Source of the DNA: Sternotherus odoratus
Taxonomy: Eukaryota; Chordata; Testudines; Kinosternidae
NCBI GenBank assembly: GCA_032164245.1
Contig: JAVMKO010000003.1
Coordinates: forward strand, 70,254,390-70,318,389
DNA length: 64,000 bases
Direction: 5' to 3'
A program made the translations under genes and the position numbers. Numbering within the stretch: position 1 is the stretch's first letter; each line of letters starts with the position of its first letter. Of the stretch, positions 1-13,340 are shown piece by piece. Under the pieces are notes generated by a model that worked only from the letters and a program-made list of their open reading frames with translations, was not told the DNA's origin and ran no database searches.

Positions 1-3000
1 TATTAAAATATGTGAGGTTTTCCAAAATGACCTTTAAACAGTCCATGTATTTAGTTTTAATCACAACTCTTTATTTAATCTTATATTGCAGGCAAGTCAA
101 ACTCCTGAGAAGCAGAAATGTCACAGGTAGATGCTGTTTCTGTCTGCTTCTATGGTGGGCAATCTCCTGAACTGTTTCAAAGGTCTTGATTGTTTGCCTA
201 TATATGTGCTGGTATGGGAAGGGAAAAGAGGAAGGAATAGGGTTATAGGGAAGGAAAGGTGCTAACAGTAAATGGATGTTGGGAGCAAGTCCAATTCAGT
301 TTGAACTCTTCTACTAACTGAATTAGAAAAGTGCATTCTCCAACCCATGCCAACTATCTAGTAGAATAGGGATGGTGGAAGCCTTACTGGCATATTTCTG
401 CAAACTTTCAGAAGCAACATTATATTTACCCTTAACTAAAAATTCCAGTATGCTCAGTCATGAAAGATTATTAACTAGGCTTTTAAATCCCATCTTTAAC
501 TCTACCAAACTCAGTTATACTAAGGAAAAAATTGGCTCATAGTGTTCAGACTAACATGGTGTTATAAAAGCTACAGTGTGAACAGGCCAGTGTTTATAGA
601 TGTCTGATCGACAAAATAACAGCAAGAAATAGAATACAGGGCAGAAGCCTGTAGTTGTTACTAAACAGATCTTATATGTGCATTTTTTAAAATTGAAAAC
701 AACAAATGAACCTTTGATTTCTGGGGCATGGAGAGTATTGCCAGTTCTAGAACCTTACTGAGGATAAACAAGAATACTGTACATAGGGAGCCAAATTATT
801 AGCAAAGCGACCAATAAATAAGGTATTTATGCCAAGAATAAAAGATATGAAAGCCTGCCATCAAACAAAGCTTGATGATAGTCCTAATAGCAGCAGCTAA
901 GAATAGAGGAGAGGGAATGATTTTGTTTTCTTAAGTCAGTTTCATTTCTTCATGAGCCTGCTGGAACAGAATTTATATGAAAGTCTTTGCATATTAAGGA
1001 TGTTTACTCATATCTGACTAGCATTGTATTGTGTTCAAATTTGTTTATGCTAATGCAGCATGAACAATTTTTACATCATACTGATTTCTGTTATAAATAT
1101 CTTGAAAGAATGAGCCTTGCTGGGAATATGAGTACAAAATATCAAAGATGATAACAGTATTGTACAGAAAGGTCCCTGCTAATTTCACATTCCATTATCA
1201 ATTACTGCTATAGTGTAACAAAAAGCAATATTAACTAATGACCAGGGAACCTCACATGGTTCAGGAACTTGGTTCAAATAATCAGGCAACCTGAATTTTG
1301 GATGCTTACACAAACCTTATCTGAATTCTTGGGTGTTCCGAACTGTGTTGAAAATCTCTTGAGCACACCCTCCCGACACTGTTTTAGCACCTTTTTTTCT
1401 CAGTACCAGCTGGAACCAGAAAATAGAAGTGAATGAAAATTAAAGGTAAAGATGAGAAAATGAACTAATTTTTTTTTCAAATCTTCAGAAAGTTTCTGCT
1501 TGTTCTGAACTAAGTTTTAGGTTACTTAAGTTTTTTTCCAAACTAGTTTGTCCATCCCTAATATTAATGTAATGATTCTCTGTTCATCCAGAGTGACATC
1601 TAGCCTCTGCAGGCATATAAATCTGTGAAAATTTCACATCTCGGCTCTGCAACTAATTAACTTGTCCACCCCCAACTTACCATATATTCTGCAGAAGCAT
1701 AGAGACCAAAAAGAACGGATGGATCATATTGAGAAATCTCTTCTGTTCTGAACAGTTTCTGCCTGATACATGCAGAGCCTGAAGCTCTATTCCCATGGTT
1801 GTTGATTTTGTATGTTTGTTTTATTTTGATAATATTAGTCTAAACTCAAGATCACATTAACAACCTGTGAGTGCTGACAGGTGCAATTGATAACCACCCA
1901 GCTGGTAAAACTCATAATCTAGTTCCTTATTTCTTTCAAACCAAGTCGCATTGCACTGGCTTATCCATTTTTGATCAAAGATTATGTATGATCAATAGGC
2001 ATGTGTTTTCCTCATTTTACATTTTTGATAATACTGTAGCTCAGATGTCAACATTTTCCCTCACAACTTATTGGCTCAGAGGGCTGCTGCTGTCTTTCTC
2101 AGAATAAATAATAATGTCGGCAGATCCACTGTTCTCACAGGATTCCCAGAGTGCTTTGTGTACTTCCTTTGAATATGGTGAGAGTACACATGATCAACGC
2201 TGAGATACATTGCACAGGATACCTTGCAAGGGAGAAATGGAACGAGTTCAGACAAACTCCAAATCCCCCATTGGCAGCACAACATCACCTGCCTCATATT
2301 CCCTGGGTGCCAAGCCCAGGTAGCTGGCCAGGTCTAAGATAAAGCTTCTGGTTCAATGAGCCTCAATATTTGTTTTCTTTTATTATTTTATTTTTGTGCC
2401 ATGCTGTTGATGTGTATAGAAGGATAGTAGCATATAAGAAAAAGGAAACTGATGCGGTAGCGTAAGAAATCACTAGCGTACTAGAAAGCAAGTTGTACAA
2501 TGCTAACCATGTCCATCAAATGAATTGGATGTAGACATCACTCAATTGTGGCTTCACTTTGAAGTCTGCCTACCCCTTATAGGAGCCTTAAAAGACAAGC
2601 ATAATTTTTTGTAACAGGCATTGCCTTTCGTAACATCCCACCTACCTTTTGCAATGTACTGCTCCATATTATCCTTTTCTTCAGAGGAGACTGACTATAA
2701 AAGGAATCTGTCTCCATTACAAGCAGGAGGACAGAAAAACAGTGTTATATTTATGTAGCATAGAAGTGGCATTCTCATCAGTCTTAATCATAAATGTGGA
2801 CTAACCACATCTTCTGGAGAACCATTCTTCTTACGGATCTGTCTCAGTAATTCTTTCTTGTGCCAAGTTATTTCTTAGTGTTGCCTGTGACAAGGCAGCA
2901 CTTGGTGTACATGGAATCATTTATATAGCCCAAGTTAATATTGTATAATCTTTCCACACAGGCACCAGCTCTCTGCTATCAGAGTCCAGCAGTTTTCAGA

Positions 3001-3600
3001 TTAGAATGACTGTGGCTGGCGGGGAAGTCACAAAGGCAGGCTTAGTGGAACTTGGATGGCAGAACACAGAGTCATACACACAAATGGGCTTGCTGTGAGG
3101 AGGCCAGACCCAGACAGATGGATCTAGACATCGAAAGATGCCCTTTGTGGGATTAAAACAGATGGAGATATCAAGAGGAGTTCCTAGCTCACACTGATGC
3201 AGCTGTATTAGAATATATATCATGTAATGAGGGCAAACTCTTTTCCTGTGGCTGCCTAGACCTGTAGTTTTATCATGTAAAATGTCTTGGAAACAGTTGC
3301 TTTTTGTACTGTACAGTGTGCACTAGTAAAAGATATCTACTAAGAGGAAAGTTACATTATTTGGAGTGGTATTTGCTGACTTTCATTTTATATCTTAAAG
3401 ATATAAGAATACAGTACAGTAGATATTGATTTTTTTTCAAATGGAGCCAACTGTACCCATAAATATCTACTAACTATTCATTTACTTCACTTCCTACCAC
3501 ATTAAAATTATGGGGCCAAGTGCTGGGGAAAGGTGGAGAAACATATTGATTTATTTAAGATTATGATTATTCATAATTATCTAAACAGGAACAAAATGGT
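1..3600. other. Intergenic or intronic DNA, no gene recognised
   Basis: The short open frames here (for example around 1871-2342 and 2996-3223) lack family motifs and look like chance. I see no terminal repeats, tRNA boxes or coding-like exon. The DNA is AT-rich with no obvious tandem structure. Confidence 0.6.
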
Positions 3601-3622
3601 TACGTGAAAGGGAATTTGGGCC

Positions 3623-4352
3623 TGTTGTGGCACAGTCAGCCCCTTAAGGCAGTGTGGCCATGTGGCTTGAGTCACCAAGGCAGGCCTGGGCTTCTGGGCC
3701 TTAACACCTACTGGCTAAAGGCTAGGTAGCAGCCCTCCTTTTTGGGACAGTATGGCCCAATGACCAGGATCAGTCAGGTTGTCCCAGAATACAGGACAAT
3801 AAAGGCCCAGTGGCCAAAGTCAAGGTGGTCACCCTTCTTCTCAGGGTGGAATGTCCAGAGCCCATGCACCTGCCCTAGGATACAAGGCCGCATGGCCTGC
3901 TCCTTTGGGTGGTGAACCACACCCAGTGATCGGTGCAGTGTAGGGTTGGGGGACCCACCCTATTGTACTAGGTCCTGACCCAGGGCCCCAAGGAAGTGAT
4001 TATCCTGTATTTAGGATGCAGTCTCTCTCTGCAAGCGCTCTGTTCTCTGGGTTCTCTCTCACTTCCAGCATTAGTAGTCTTCTGGCAACAGCAAACTCTA
4101 TCGCCCTCAGCAGTCAACTGGGTGTCCACAGGGGTCTCAGTACATTCAGCTTCTGCAACCCAGGGCTTCAGCAGCTTCATGGCAGGAACCTAAAGCACAA
4201 GTCTGCTATCCTCTTCCATCAGCCCAGACTGAATTGATTTGCTCCCTCTTACACTGTGGTTCCAGTTGAAGCATCCTCAGCTGGGTTTCCTCAGCCCATA
4301 GCATGGGGTTAACCCCTTACAGCCCAGTGCGAGCTTGGTATACCTTGTCACA
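3623..4352 (-). mobile_element. Old antisense Ty3/gypsy-type solo LTR
   Basis: Read on the minus strand, the block begins TGTGACAAGG and ends near CCACAACA, giving the expected TG...CA termini. It shares CAGTCTGGGCTGATGG with the sense LTR at 51003-51829, just downstream of the promoter position there. Its distal third contains degenerate repeats built on GGCCACTGGGCC-like units, resembling the 46-bp array of the 51-kb LTR. I infer an older member of the same LTR family. A clean TSD is not visible (GGGCC against GTGCT), so the exact ends are approximate. The short minus-strand ORF at 3968-4180 lies inside the LTR and has no recognised domain. Confidence 0.6.
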
Positions 4353-5445
4353 GTGCTGTTTGTTACAACCTGAAATGCAGGATGGCAAGATTTATGTAAA
4401 AATAGTGTTACTAGAAGTGCACACTGGGCTTCTCACCACTGAACAAGTCTGACAGAATGCCATTCAATAAATAATAATAATGCATGGCACTTAGTGCTCA
4501 GTAGACTTAGTTATCCCTAGTGTAGGGATGAATTACACTAGAAGAAATCTAAAACCTTTATCTGAAAAGTGATGTACAAGTATGAAGTGGTTCAAATTCA
4601 ATGAGACATCATTGGCATTCCAAGCAATGTGTTACCAAAGTGTGAAGAGAGACAAGCCCATCAACGTGGGTATATTTGGACCTGGTGGGGGCAAACCCAA
4701 GAAGCCCAGGAAGCATATGTGATCCTATTTTCAACATTTGCAGAAGATGCTGTGAGTGACATCTCTCATATGGACATAGCTAGGAAGAGTACCAATACAT
4801 TTTGTTCCCAAGATGACCCTTCTCAAGAGGTTAGAATTGTTGAGCCAAGGGAATAATGATAAATAGAAGAGTTATCTTCATAACACCCCATCGGTATTAA
4901 TTATCTTTTACATATAGGCAAATAAGTACAATGAGATAAAAACTTCCCTAGTATAAATGTGTCCCTTTGATAGACAAAATTCTGGTGACCCTTAAACACA
5001 GTGGTCCATCTATTGCTGAAAGCAAAAAACAAACACACAAAAAACTTTGATAGTACGCATCTATTCAATTACTTGTCTTTATGCTTCCTATTTTGAGTTT
5101 AATAAGAAAGTGGCAACAGGTAAGCTCCAGGAGCATCTGATCTCTTTATTTCCTGAATTCCTGTCAGTCAGATTCAGACTTGGGCATGACATGAAGAAAG
5201 AGTTGTACTCACTGGTATATGGACACCTGATGGCAATGAACTGATAGCACATCTATCAGTAGCTTTCAGTATGGCAGATCACAAAATAAACTGAGGAACC
5301 TGCAGGGATGGTTCTAAGTTCTATTACTTTTCCTTTTGGGCAGGGTTATGATTAATAATTGGTGTTCCCCCTGAGAGCTCTCAGTTGTGGACCCTAGCAA
5401 ATGTGCTTAATGGGGGAGGAGTGTAGTGTTGTAGACATTATCTTA

Positions 5446-5718
5446 GTGTATGTCTATACTGGAAACTTCAAAGCGCTACCATGGGAACACTCCCACAGCA
5501 GTGCTTTGATGTGAGAGTGTGGTCTGCACAAGTGCTGGGAGAGGGTTCTTCCAGTGCTCTTGGTAATCCACCTCCACAAGTGGATTAGCTCCCAGTGCTC
5601 GGAGCCTGTCTACACTAGTGCTTTAAAGCACTCAGACTTGCCACGCGCAGGGGAGTGATTTTTCATACCCTTGAACCAGCAAGTTAGAGCGCTATAAAAT
5701 GTAAGTGTAGACATGCCC
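5446..5718. mobile_element. Harbinger-type MITE (273 bp, TTA TSD)
   Basis: The left end reads GTGTATGTCTATAC and the right end is the inverted copy GTGTAGACATGCCC, flanked on both sides by TTA (5443-5445 and 5719-5721). A 3-bp TWA duplication is characteristic of PIF/Harbinger. Just inside the termini are GCGCT motifs (AAGCGCTACC on the left, GAGCGCTATA on the right), like the subterminal motifs of the two-gene Harbinger at 21.7-25.8 kb. There is no coding capacity. Confidence 0.8.
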
Positions 5719-5879
5719 TTAGCCAGGACAAACATTTTGTCTCTTAGCTTACTGACCCATTTACCTACCCTAGTTAGCACAAATATTCTATTTCTAGCCT
5801 CCTGATTAATTTACCTTCCTAATCCTATCTCCCAAGAAATGAGGCCTCATTACTCATGTAAAGCCATGCCTACATTACA

Positions 5880-7480
5880 CTGCTGTATTTTTTCTTCACA
5901 TTAGCATTTGTTTTATTTATATTATAGTTTTTTTTTTAAAAAATATTACTTAGCAACATATTTTAAAACTACAGCAGTTGCAATTATTTTTAGTTATTAA
6001 TACTAGACTTAAAGTATGAACTTTGGGGTGCAAGCTTACTTTTTGGGATAGCTTACTAGGGTGTAATTTTATATCCTAAGCTTGTTTTGTTTTTAAAGCT
6101 TTTTTGTAATTTTAACTTTGTTTTTATTTTAATTACATTATAAAAATTGCCACAATATATTTTTTTTCACTTTCTATAGTAGGAAATATGGGTTAACAAA
6201 TATAACATTTTGGGACTTATGCTAGAAGTGTATTTTTTAACTACCACACAATGATTGTTATATAGTCAGTTTTTACTGTATGAGCATTTTAGTGCTTTAA
6301 CTGTATTGTGCAATCTGGAGACTGTTTAGAATGAACTCACATGCTGGCAACTTTGTTAGGAACACTTTACACCTGCCCATGCAAGTCTTTCCCAGGTGCA
6401 AACAGCAGTGCAAATCTGGGGCCTGTTAGATCTTGCGTTGTTTTACAATGGTATTTAAGAAGGAAAAACTCGTTTTAAAAGACTGTATGAGCTGTAGTGC
6501 TTTTTAGTATCTTTATTGGTAACATCTTGCAAATTATTTAGTTTTTTAAATAAATGTTATGGTATTGGACTCTTGTTAATATTTTTAGTTTGTATTAACT
6601 GGTATTATTTTTTGTACTAAATATTAAATTTTTTGTGGTAATAAAAGCGTAAACTTTTTGCTTTATATTAATTAAGTCTACTTTTAGTTTTTATAACAAG
6701 TATTTTTATAAACTAAACATTATTATTAGAACATATTGAGTTAATTTAATATTTACAATCATTGTAATATATATAGTTAAAGATTTATTAATAATTTGTT
6801 GGTTTTGTTTATTTAAAGGATGAAATACTTTTGCTGCTATTTTTTATTGAAATGCTTGGTTATGTTCTTACAGCATTTTGTTGGCTTAGTTTTATAGCAA
6901 CATACTAGTTTTAAATAGCATAGCTTTTATGCCAGTTTTATTGAGCTTTTTTTTGTTTTGTCACTGTGTTGCTTTGGCAGGGTTATGCATTTAAAATTAA
7001 ACTTTTAAAATTATATTTTATTAAATTTTAATGGACATAATTTTTAGGTTATTGCAGATTGGTAAAATTTAATAACATTTAACATATAAATATTAAACAA
7101 TATTTAAGAGATTTAATTTTAAATTATTAGTTGGATTTCATTTTAATTTAAGGTATTTAATTTTTTATATAATTGGTAAGTTTTAATATAATCTTTTATT
7201 TATAAAAATATAGGTTTTTATTTTTAACAATATTTATTTTTTGCAACATAACTTTTGAATTAAATTGTGAATGGTTAAGCTTTATTTTTTATATTTTAAA
7301 ATTATTTTTGGTACTGGATTGGTCTTTGCTTTTAAAGCACACAGAAATTTGAAAGAGAAAACGCAACTTCTTGTGGCTTTTTGGCACGTTTATAGATTTT
7401 TAATAGCCTGTTTTAGGTACATTTATTTAATCACTCATGTCAAGTCAGGCTTACAAATCCATCTTGAAAAACTTCCTCAC
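5880..7480. other. T-rich, strand-asymmetric low-complexity block
   Basis: Over roughly 1.5 kb the plus strand is extremely T-rich, with runs of TTTTA and TTTAA, few C and more G than C. Composition returns to normal near 7480. The open frame at 7271-7519 is a by-product of this composition and carries no motif. I see no terminal repeats. It could be an AT-biased old insertion or a region of skewed mutation; I cannot assign it to a family. Confidence 0.5.
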
Positions 7481-7712
7481 TCCCTCAACCCCCCTGGAGC
7501 ATGCCCAGTACAGACTTAGGGCTTCTAACAATAAATAGCTGTTCCCACATTGGCCACCAGGTGGCAATAAGCATAACAAAAATACCCACACTTTTTTTTC
7601 TCCTGCTGATAATGGCACATCCAAATTAAACAGCCTCTTAGAATTGGTATGCTAATGTACAACTTTTTTTTTCTTTCTGTGTATATAAATACATCTTATT
7701 TCTGTTCCATTC

Positions 7713-7840
7713 TATGCATCCGATGAAGTGGGCTATAGCCGACAAAAGTTTATGCTGAAATAAACTGGTTAGTCTCTAAGGTGCCACAAGTCTTCCTCAT
7801 CTTATTTATGGATACAGACTAACACAACTGCTAATCTTAA
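7713..7840 (+). mobile_element. Penelope-like 3' tail (5'-truncated copy)
   Basis: The segment runs from GCATCCGATGAAGTGGGCT through TTAGTCTCTAAGGTGCCAC to ACAGACTAACACAACTGC. It matches in order the right arm and unpaired tail of the PLE at 53874-55426. There is no inverted left arm, so this is a simple 5'-truncated copy, unlike the hairpin copies at 32.4, 43.4 and 58.2 kb. Confidence 0.75.
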
Positions 7841-9120
7841 ACCTGTCACAAAATTACAAGTATATTTTTAGATTTAATTCTTCCTACCTTTATTGGGTTC
7901 AGAAGACTGGCAGAAAACCTATACAGTCTTTAAGTTCCATTTACAACTCTGGGTACTCATAACAGGCAGAACTTCAAGCCTCCAGTCTATGCGCAAAAAA
8001 GCTTTATTAGAGGAAAGGGAACACAGTCATAAATTTGAGAAAACACAGCAATAGAAAATATATGCAAATAAAGAATAAAACACCCTTCTTCCAGTAATGC
8101 TGGGAGTAGTCCACTGATTCTCTTTCTACTGATGACAATCTCCCAAACATAACAGTCCCTTGTCCTCACAAGCTCGCCAAGCCCCACTGATAGCTTGGAT
8201 CAGCAAGTAAGAGTAGGCCAAGAGTTTATTTGAATGTCTATCTCCACTGTCAAGGAAGCTGCCTGTCTCGTCTTCCCTGGAGGTGTCACCACCTAATCCC
8301 AGTTTAGTGATTCATCTTCTTTAAGGTGATGGGTAGGCAGGGCCTCATCAGATTCTATTCAGCTCTTCTGCTGCTCTATGTATTGTCTCTCATTGGAAAT
8401 CTCTGTGCCATCTCTTTCTGTGAAGTCTTTAGTCTGTGTTGTCTCTTGGTGTGAAGGCCCCAGGAAAGGGGACCCTAGAACTTTTTGCATCATTAAGCAG
8501 AGTCTTGGCTGTTTAGAAATGGACTCTTTACCAAAGCATTTTGTCCTCTTTAAGCCTCACTAGGAATCCACTAGTCCTGAAACTCCAAGTTCATATATAG
8601 TTATGATGATTTACCAAGTGTCATTACTGGAATTGTGGGTAGATAACCTATGCAAATGAAACTCTATGGCAACAGTTTTGTCTTTTTCTCAATAGATGAG
8701 TAGAAAGTTCTTTCCCTCTGGAGTTTCTGATCATAGGATTTATACCACAGTATTTTCTGGTAAACTTCCATGCCATTTTTAACCTTTGCCTTTTCAACCG
8801 AGGGCTAAATGTCACTTGTCGGGTGGGGGGGGGGGGGAAATACCCACCCTACCTCTAATCTGTAGACTCAAATTTAACACTGAGAGCTTGGTGACTGCTT
8901 TATTTTTTTCCTTTTCTTCTCATAAAGTAAGTACTTTGTTTCCCTCTATCCTGACAACAAGACTGATTATTAATGAACTAGGCAAAAACACAAACACTGT
9001 ATATGAAATAAAGTATATGAAATATAGTATGCATGAATATGCGAAACAATAAGTAGAATGGTGATACTTACTTAAAATACACAGACTTAATCCTAGATTA
9101 TGTGATGTAAATCAGCTGCA
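7841..9120. other. Intergenic or intronic DNA, no gene recognised
   Basis: I see no domain, terminal repeat or splice-supported exon here. A long G homopolymer lies at about 8825-8838. The minus-strand frame at 7987-8187 has no recognisable motif. Confidence 0.5.
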
Positions 9121-9144
9121 TCAGGATTGGAATCCTGAACAAGG

Positions 9145-10970
9145 TACATTGCTGTATGCTGTCTGTTACAGCTTTCCCCCTATTCCATTTTGTTTCTTAC
9201 AGCTGTCCCCTTACTCCATTTTGTTTTTGTTCTCCTCCTGTGGCCGCCCCTCCCTGGCTGTTAAGTTGTTTACCAGGGCCACTGCCCTTCTCAAAGGGAG
9301 GGCCCCTTAAGTTGTTTACCAAGAACCATTGCCCTTCACAAAGGGATGGCCACTTGTGCTGCGTGCTAAGTGGGACAACTGCCCTGTTCAAAGGGTTGGT
9401 CCTGTTATCACCTTGTTAAACCTGGGCTCGGTGTAGGGTAGGCAATGTCCAGAGCTGCAAGACCTAATGTGTTTTTGAGATCCTGGGCATGAGTCATAGG
9501 CCTCATGTGCTTTTAAGTCCTGAGGTGGGAACTCACGCCTATGGTCCAGGACTCTGCCCAGGCATGTCTCTATGCTCACCTGCAGTTTTTCCCTGTATCT
9601 CCTCCCCTATGACAGAAGGAGCCTATCAGGATTACTGGCGGGGAAACTGCCTGAGTTTGCCTTTAAGAACAGGCATTTTTTAAACAAACATCAGAAAGGT
9701 TCCTGCATTGCTACCTGGTCTGATCAGCCAGGGGTTCTGGGGGGTCCTTTCTCTGCTTTCGTTTTATTTTTGAGCGTACCCCCATTTTTAACCCCCCCCC
9801 CACGAAGAACGAATTGCTGCCTGATTATCAAGACCGTACCGAGCCCTCCTTGCTTCTTCTGATGTTGTTGCTGCTTCTGCCTTTGCTGCTGCCTTGGGGA
9901 CTGGTAAGAATCCCTCTGTGAAACTTTCTATATTTTCATTACTTTAGCTGCTGGCTCTGTTTCCCCAGCACACAGACTCAAACTAAACCTTGGTCTGTGT
10001 CTTAAAACCTCTCTTAAACTCCTTGGTCTGTGTCTTAAAACCTCTCTTAAACTCCTTGGTCTGTATCTGTAATCTGTTTCTTCCTTTGCAGCGCCTTTGC
10101 TGCTAGAAATAAGCCTGTGCCTTCCTGGACTGTATCCTGGGCTGCCAGCTTGCAGCCACCACTAGTTAAATCCCCCTCCCCCCTTGGAGCTTTATCACAC
10201 CACTCTGCCCTCTGAAACTACCCCTAGTATAAGGTGCACCCATTAGGTTCGATTTTGTCTTTTAGTCTAGATAAGTTGTAATTTCATTTTGCATAGCTGT
10301 AGTTAAGTTAGGTTTAGGAAATTGCTTGCATTGTACCCTGTAAGTTAGCCTTAAAGAATTGTTGCATTGTGTTTTGTTACTTGCTAATTTGTGTAGTTTT
10401 GGTTAAGTTAAATCATAGATAAGATTTTGCTGTGTTTTGTATAATTGCCTCTCTGCTGTTTAAACTTGCAGCCTGTCTGTTCTGTGTCTCCCTGAGTTTA
10501 AATCTCCCTCCACCACGTGCTCCTCTTCCCCCATCCCCCAACCTTACTTCTCTACCACTTTCTCTCTCTCTCTCCCTCTCTGCTGTTTCAACTTACAGCC
10601 TGTCTTCTCTCTCTCTTTCTAGCATAAAACCCCATTGGTTACCCCTTTTCTCTCTAACACACCTCACATTTTACATTTACACCACTGAGACACATTTTTA
10701 CCTAAAATTGTTGGTTATTTAACACATTTTACCCATACTGTTAGTCGGTTACATGCTGCTGTGACACACTCTTTACATAGAAATTGTTAGCTACCTGTTA
10801 CATTTATACTTCAGTGTTAATTGGTTACCAATTGTATTGTACCCCACTGTTGAAACCCCCTATTCCATTTACTAAAAGAAACCCCTCCCCAATTGTCTAC
10901 TTTAACAAACCCCATACCCCTCACTATTGGATTTTCCCTGTTTTTGCATTTTCTTAATAAAGTTTATTTT
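9145..10970 (+). mobile_element. Probable long LTR or ERV-derived regulatory block
   Basis: The block opens with TGTTACAGCTTTCCCC, and a similar TTACAGCTGTCCCC unit follows about 33 bp later. Next come about three diverged 60-bp units containing TTAAGTTGTTTACC and CTTCTCAAAGGG-like cores (9261-9420), resembling enhancer repeats of a retroviral U3. A donor-like GACTGGTAAGAA lies near 9900. A 37-bp unit with CTTGGTCTGTGTCTTAAAAC is repeated at about 9990-10070. A polyadenylation signal AATAAA sits near 10956. No retroviral coding remains. I could not find a matching TSD, so boundaries and class are tentative. Confidence 0.5.
10556..10620. repeat. (TC)n-rich simple repeat
   Basis: The stretch is mostly TC dinucleotides. 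It lies between two direct copies of CTCTCTGCTGTTT at about 10449 and 10577, inside the LTR-like block. Confidence 0.7.
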
Positions 10971-13340
10971 GCACCCCACCTGTGTGGTAATTGCTCCCCA
11001 AGATCCCATATACCTGCTGGCAGAGACATATGCCATACTATCACTTTTCTATTTTTTTTCTAAAGATGTAGTGTTGGCAGAATGTGAATTTATAGCCTTT
11101 GATGTTGCTGAATCTGCCAGTCTGGGTTCTCCCTCCCCAAATCCCCCTCATTATTTTTGATGACCCCCATTTTCCACAGTACTTATATACAGATGTATAG
11201 GGTAGAAGTAATAAGAATTTAAAATGCCCCAGCTTAACCAATTTTCATCTTATTTATCAGACACCATTTGCATCCAGGATAGAAACCTGACGTGATTTTA
11301 TGCAGCTGAGATATTGAACTCTCAAAATTGATATTTATAAATGCATAGTGAAGATGTAATAAATAAATGTTATAAACAGTCGCTAGTGGACATGATCAGG
11401 AGCTATTTTTCAAGTATTGCACATTGTATCTGAGTATTTCTAAATCAAAATATCACAAAGCCACATATATTAAAATATGACAGTATATTCTCATTTTTAA
11501 AATTACTCAACTTTATCTAGAGCTTAATAACAGCAATAAGGGAGTTAGAAACTACTAAAAAATTGTTTCATAATTGTACAATGACAATCTATTTACCCCA
11601 TTTTGTATACCAGAAATAGAGTTTGCATATCAACTGAGCATCATTTTTAGACTCTTTGGGAGGGTCTTAAAATTTTGAGCTATATTTTAAATTCCTGAAA
11701 ACTTTAGATTTTACTGGGAATGCTGACAAACCTTTTACCATAGCATAGTCAATGGCTTCTGTACAGCATGTTTAAACACCTCAAAAGGCATTATTTAAAG
11801 CACTTTAAGGTAAAAGGAATTCAGATTATGCTAAATATGACTGTACTTCAGCAAATCACAGTTCTCCTTCTGTTACCTTTTGTAATTGTCTGCCTTAATT
11901 CAACTCCAGTACAGTGACTATAAAGGCTGTAATGTTATCCACCTGGTTATTTATAGACTGGAGAATGTATGATTCTCCATAAAAAGGCTAATTTGACCAG
12001 TGAGTCACCAACAATCCATTCCAAGTAACTATACTTACCTATATTTAGACTTTATCTTATTGTTCATGGAGAACTAACTGGGTTACCATGTGGGCTTGAC
12101 ATCTTGTTAGGATGATAAAGCAGAAAAATGCATTTAATGAGAGCGATTTGTTAATAGTTGAAGCAAAGTGTCCTTTATTCTTCTGCCCAAACTGCCTTGC
12201 TCTGGTACCTGGATTTGCTGAGATTATGCCGATTAATAGGAATAATTCATTAAAGACAAACAGCTTTTGAAGAAGGCTGTTCTAAAACAGTACAAATGAA
12301 CCTGTTCTTATTATATTATCTACCAGGAAGCTCCTTGAGAAGGTGGAAGTTCAACATTTCTAATTGCCTTTTTAATTTGGTCCACTTTCTCCCCATGATT
12401 GAAACACTTTTGTTGGATTTTTTTTTTTTTGCTAATAGAGTTGCATTTATAAGACATTGTAAAACCCCTGATTTTTATATTATGTTTACATTTTCTTGAG
12501 ATATACTACATGAAAAATGAAAATAAATATTGTAATATCTTTTGAGGTTGGCATTAGGAATGGTAAGGAGAAAACCATCCATCCTGGGGAGGAGTGGTTA
12601 TTCTGAAAGGGGGGAGGTATGAGGGGGAAGATTGAAAATAAAATAAAAACAAAGGCTGAAATAAAAATAAGGTAATAAACAGTCTAGGAGATGGAAAGTG
12701 TAACCTGGTTGTAAGGAATGAAGATAACATTAATGTTCTCAAGTAATCCAATTACCATAGACACTCTGAGAAACTTGTGCATTTGGAGATCATTGTCATC
12801 TAGTTTCATACCCTCTTTCCCTTATTTGTGCAGAGGCTCCATCTCACAATGGAAGCCACAGGAAAGTGAGATTTAAAGACAGAGTGAACAGAAAAATATC
12901 TGATGTATGATGGGTTTTGAGCAGCATACTGCAGGTAGAAATTTATCAGTTCTACTTCCTGCAGTTCTGTAACTTTTAGAAGAGCCTTACTACATTTGGG
13001 GGAACCGACAAGAAACATCTTATGTGAGGAACAGAGACAATGATGCTACTGGGGAAGACAATAAGGAAACTACATCATGAAGGAGTACTGCCTAGAATAT
13101 TTGAGGGAATACTCCATATTTATGACTGTTTGCGCATTGAAAAAAGGAAAGGTGTTAAAAGAATGTGGAAAATAAACTGCACGTTAATACTGAAATATAC
13201 AAGCCTTTCCTCCCTTTAATGTGTAGGGAAACTGTGTCTAAATAAATAAGCTATAATATTGTTTGTCATACCATATGCTACAGATAGGACAGCCAAAGTA
13301 CTATTAATGACCCAATTATTAAAATATATTAGCCACCTAA
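10971..13340. other. Intergenic or intronic DNA, no gene recognised
   Basis: AT-rich DNA with no coding motif, terminal repeat or tandem array that I can identify. Short open frames at 11041-11241 and 12554-12751 have no family similarity. Confidence 0.5.

Noticed and set aside
5880..7480. Nuclear copy of mitochondrial DNA
   Set aside because: AT-rich composition prompted the idea, but I could read no mitochondrial gene or tRNA in it.
10240..10260. TTCGA word as a possible tRNA/SINE B box
   Set aside because: GGTTCGATTTTG is isolated, with no A box at the right spacing and no cloverleaf.
10432..10722. Ser/Leu/Pro-rich 96-codon ORF
   Set aside because: It covers a (TC)n-rich tract; amino acid content reflects the simple repeat.
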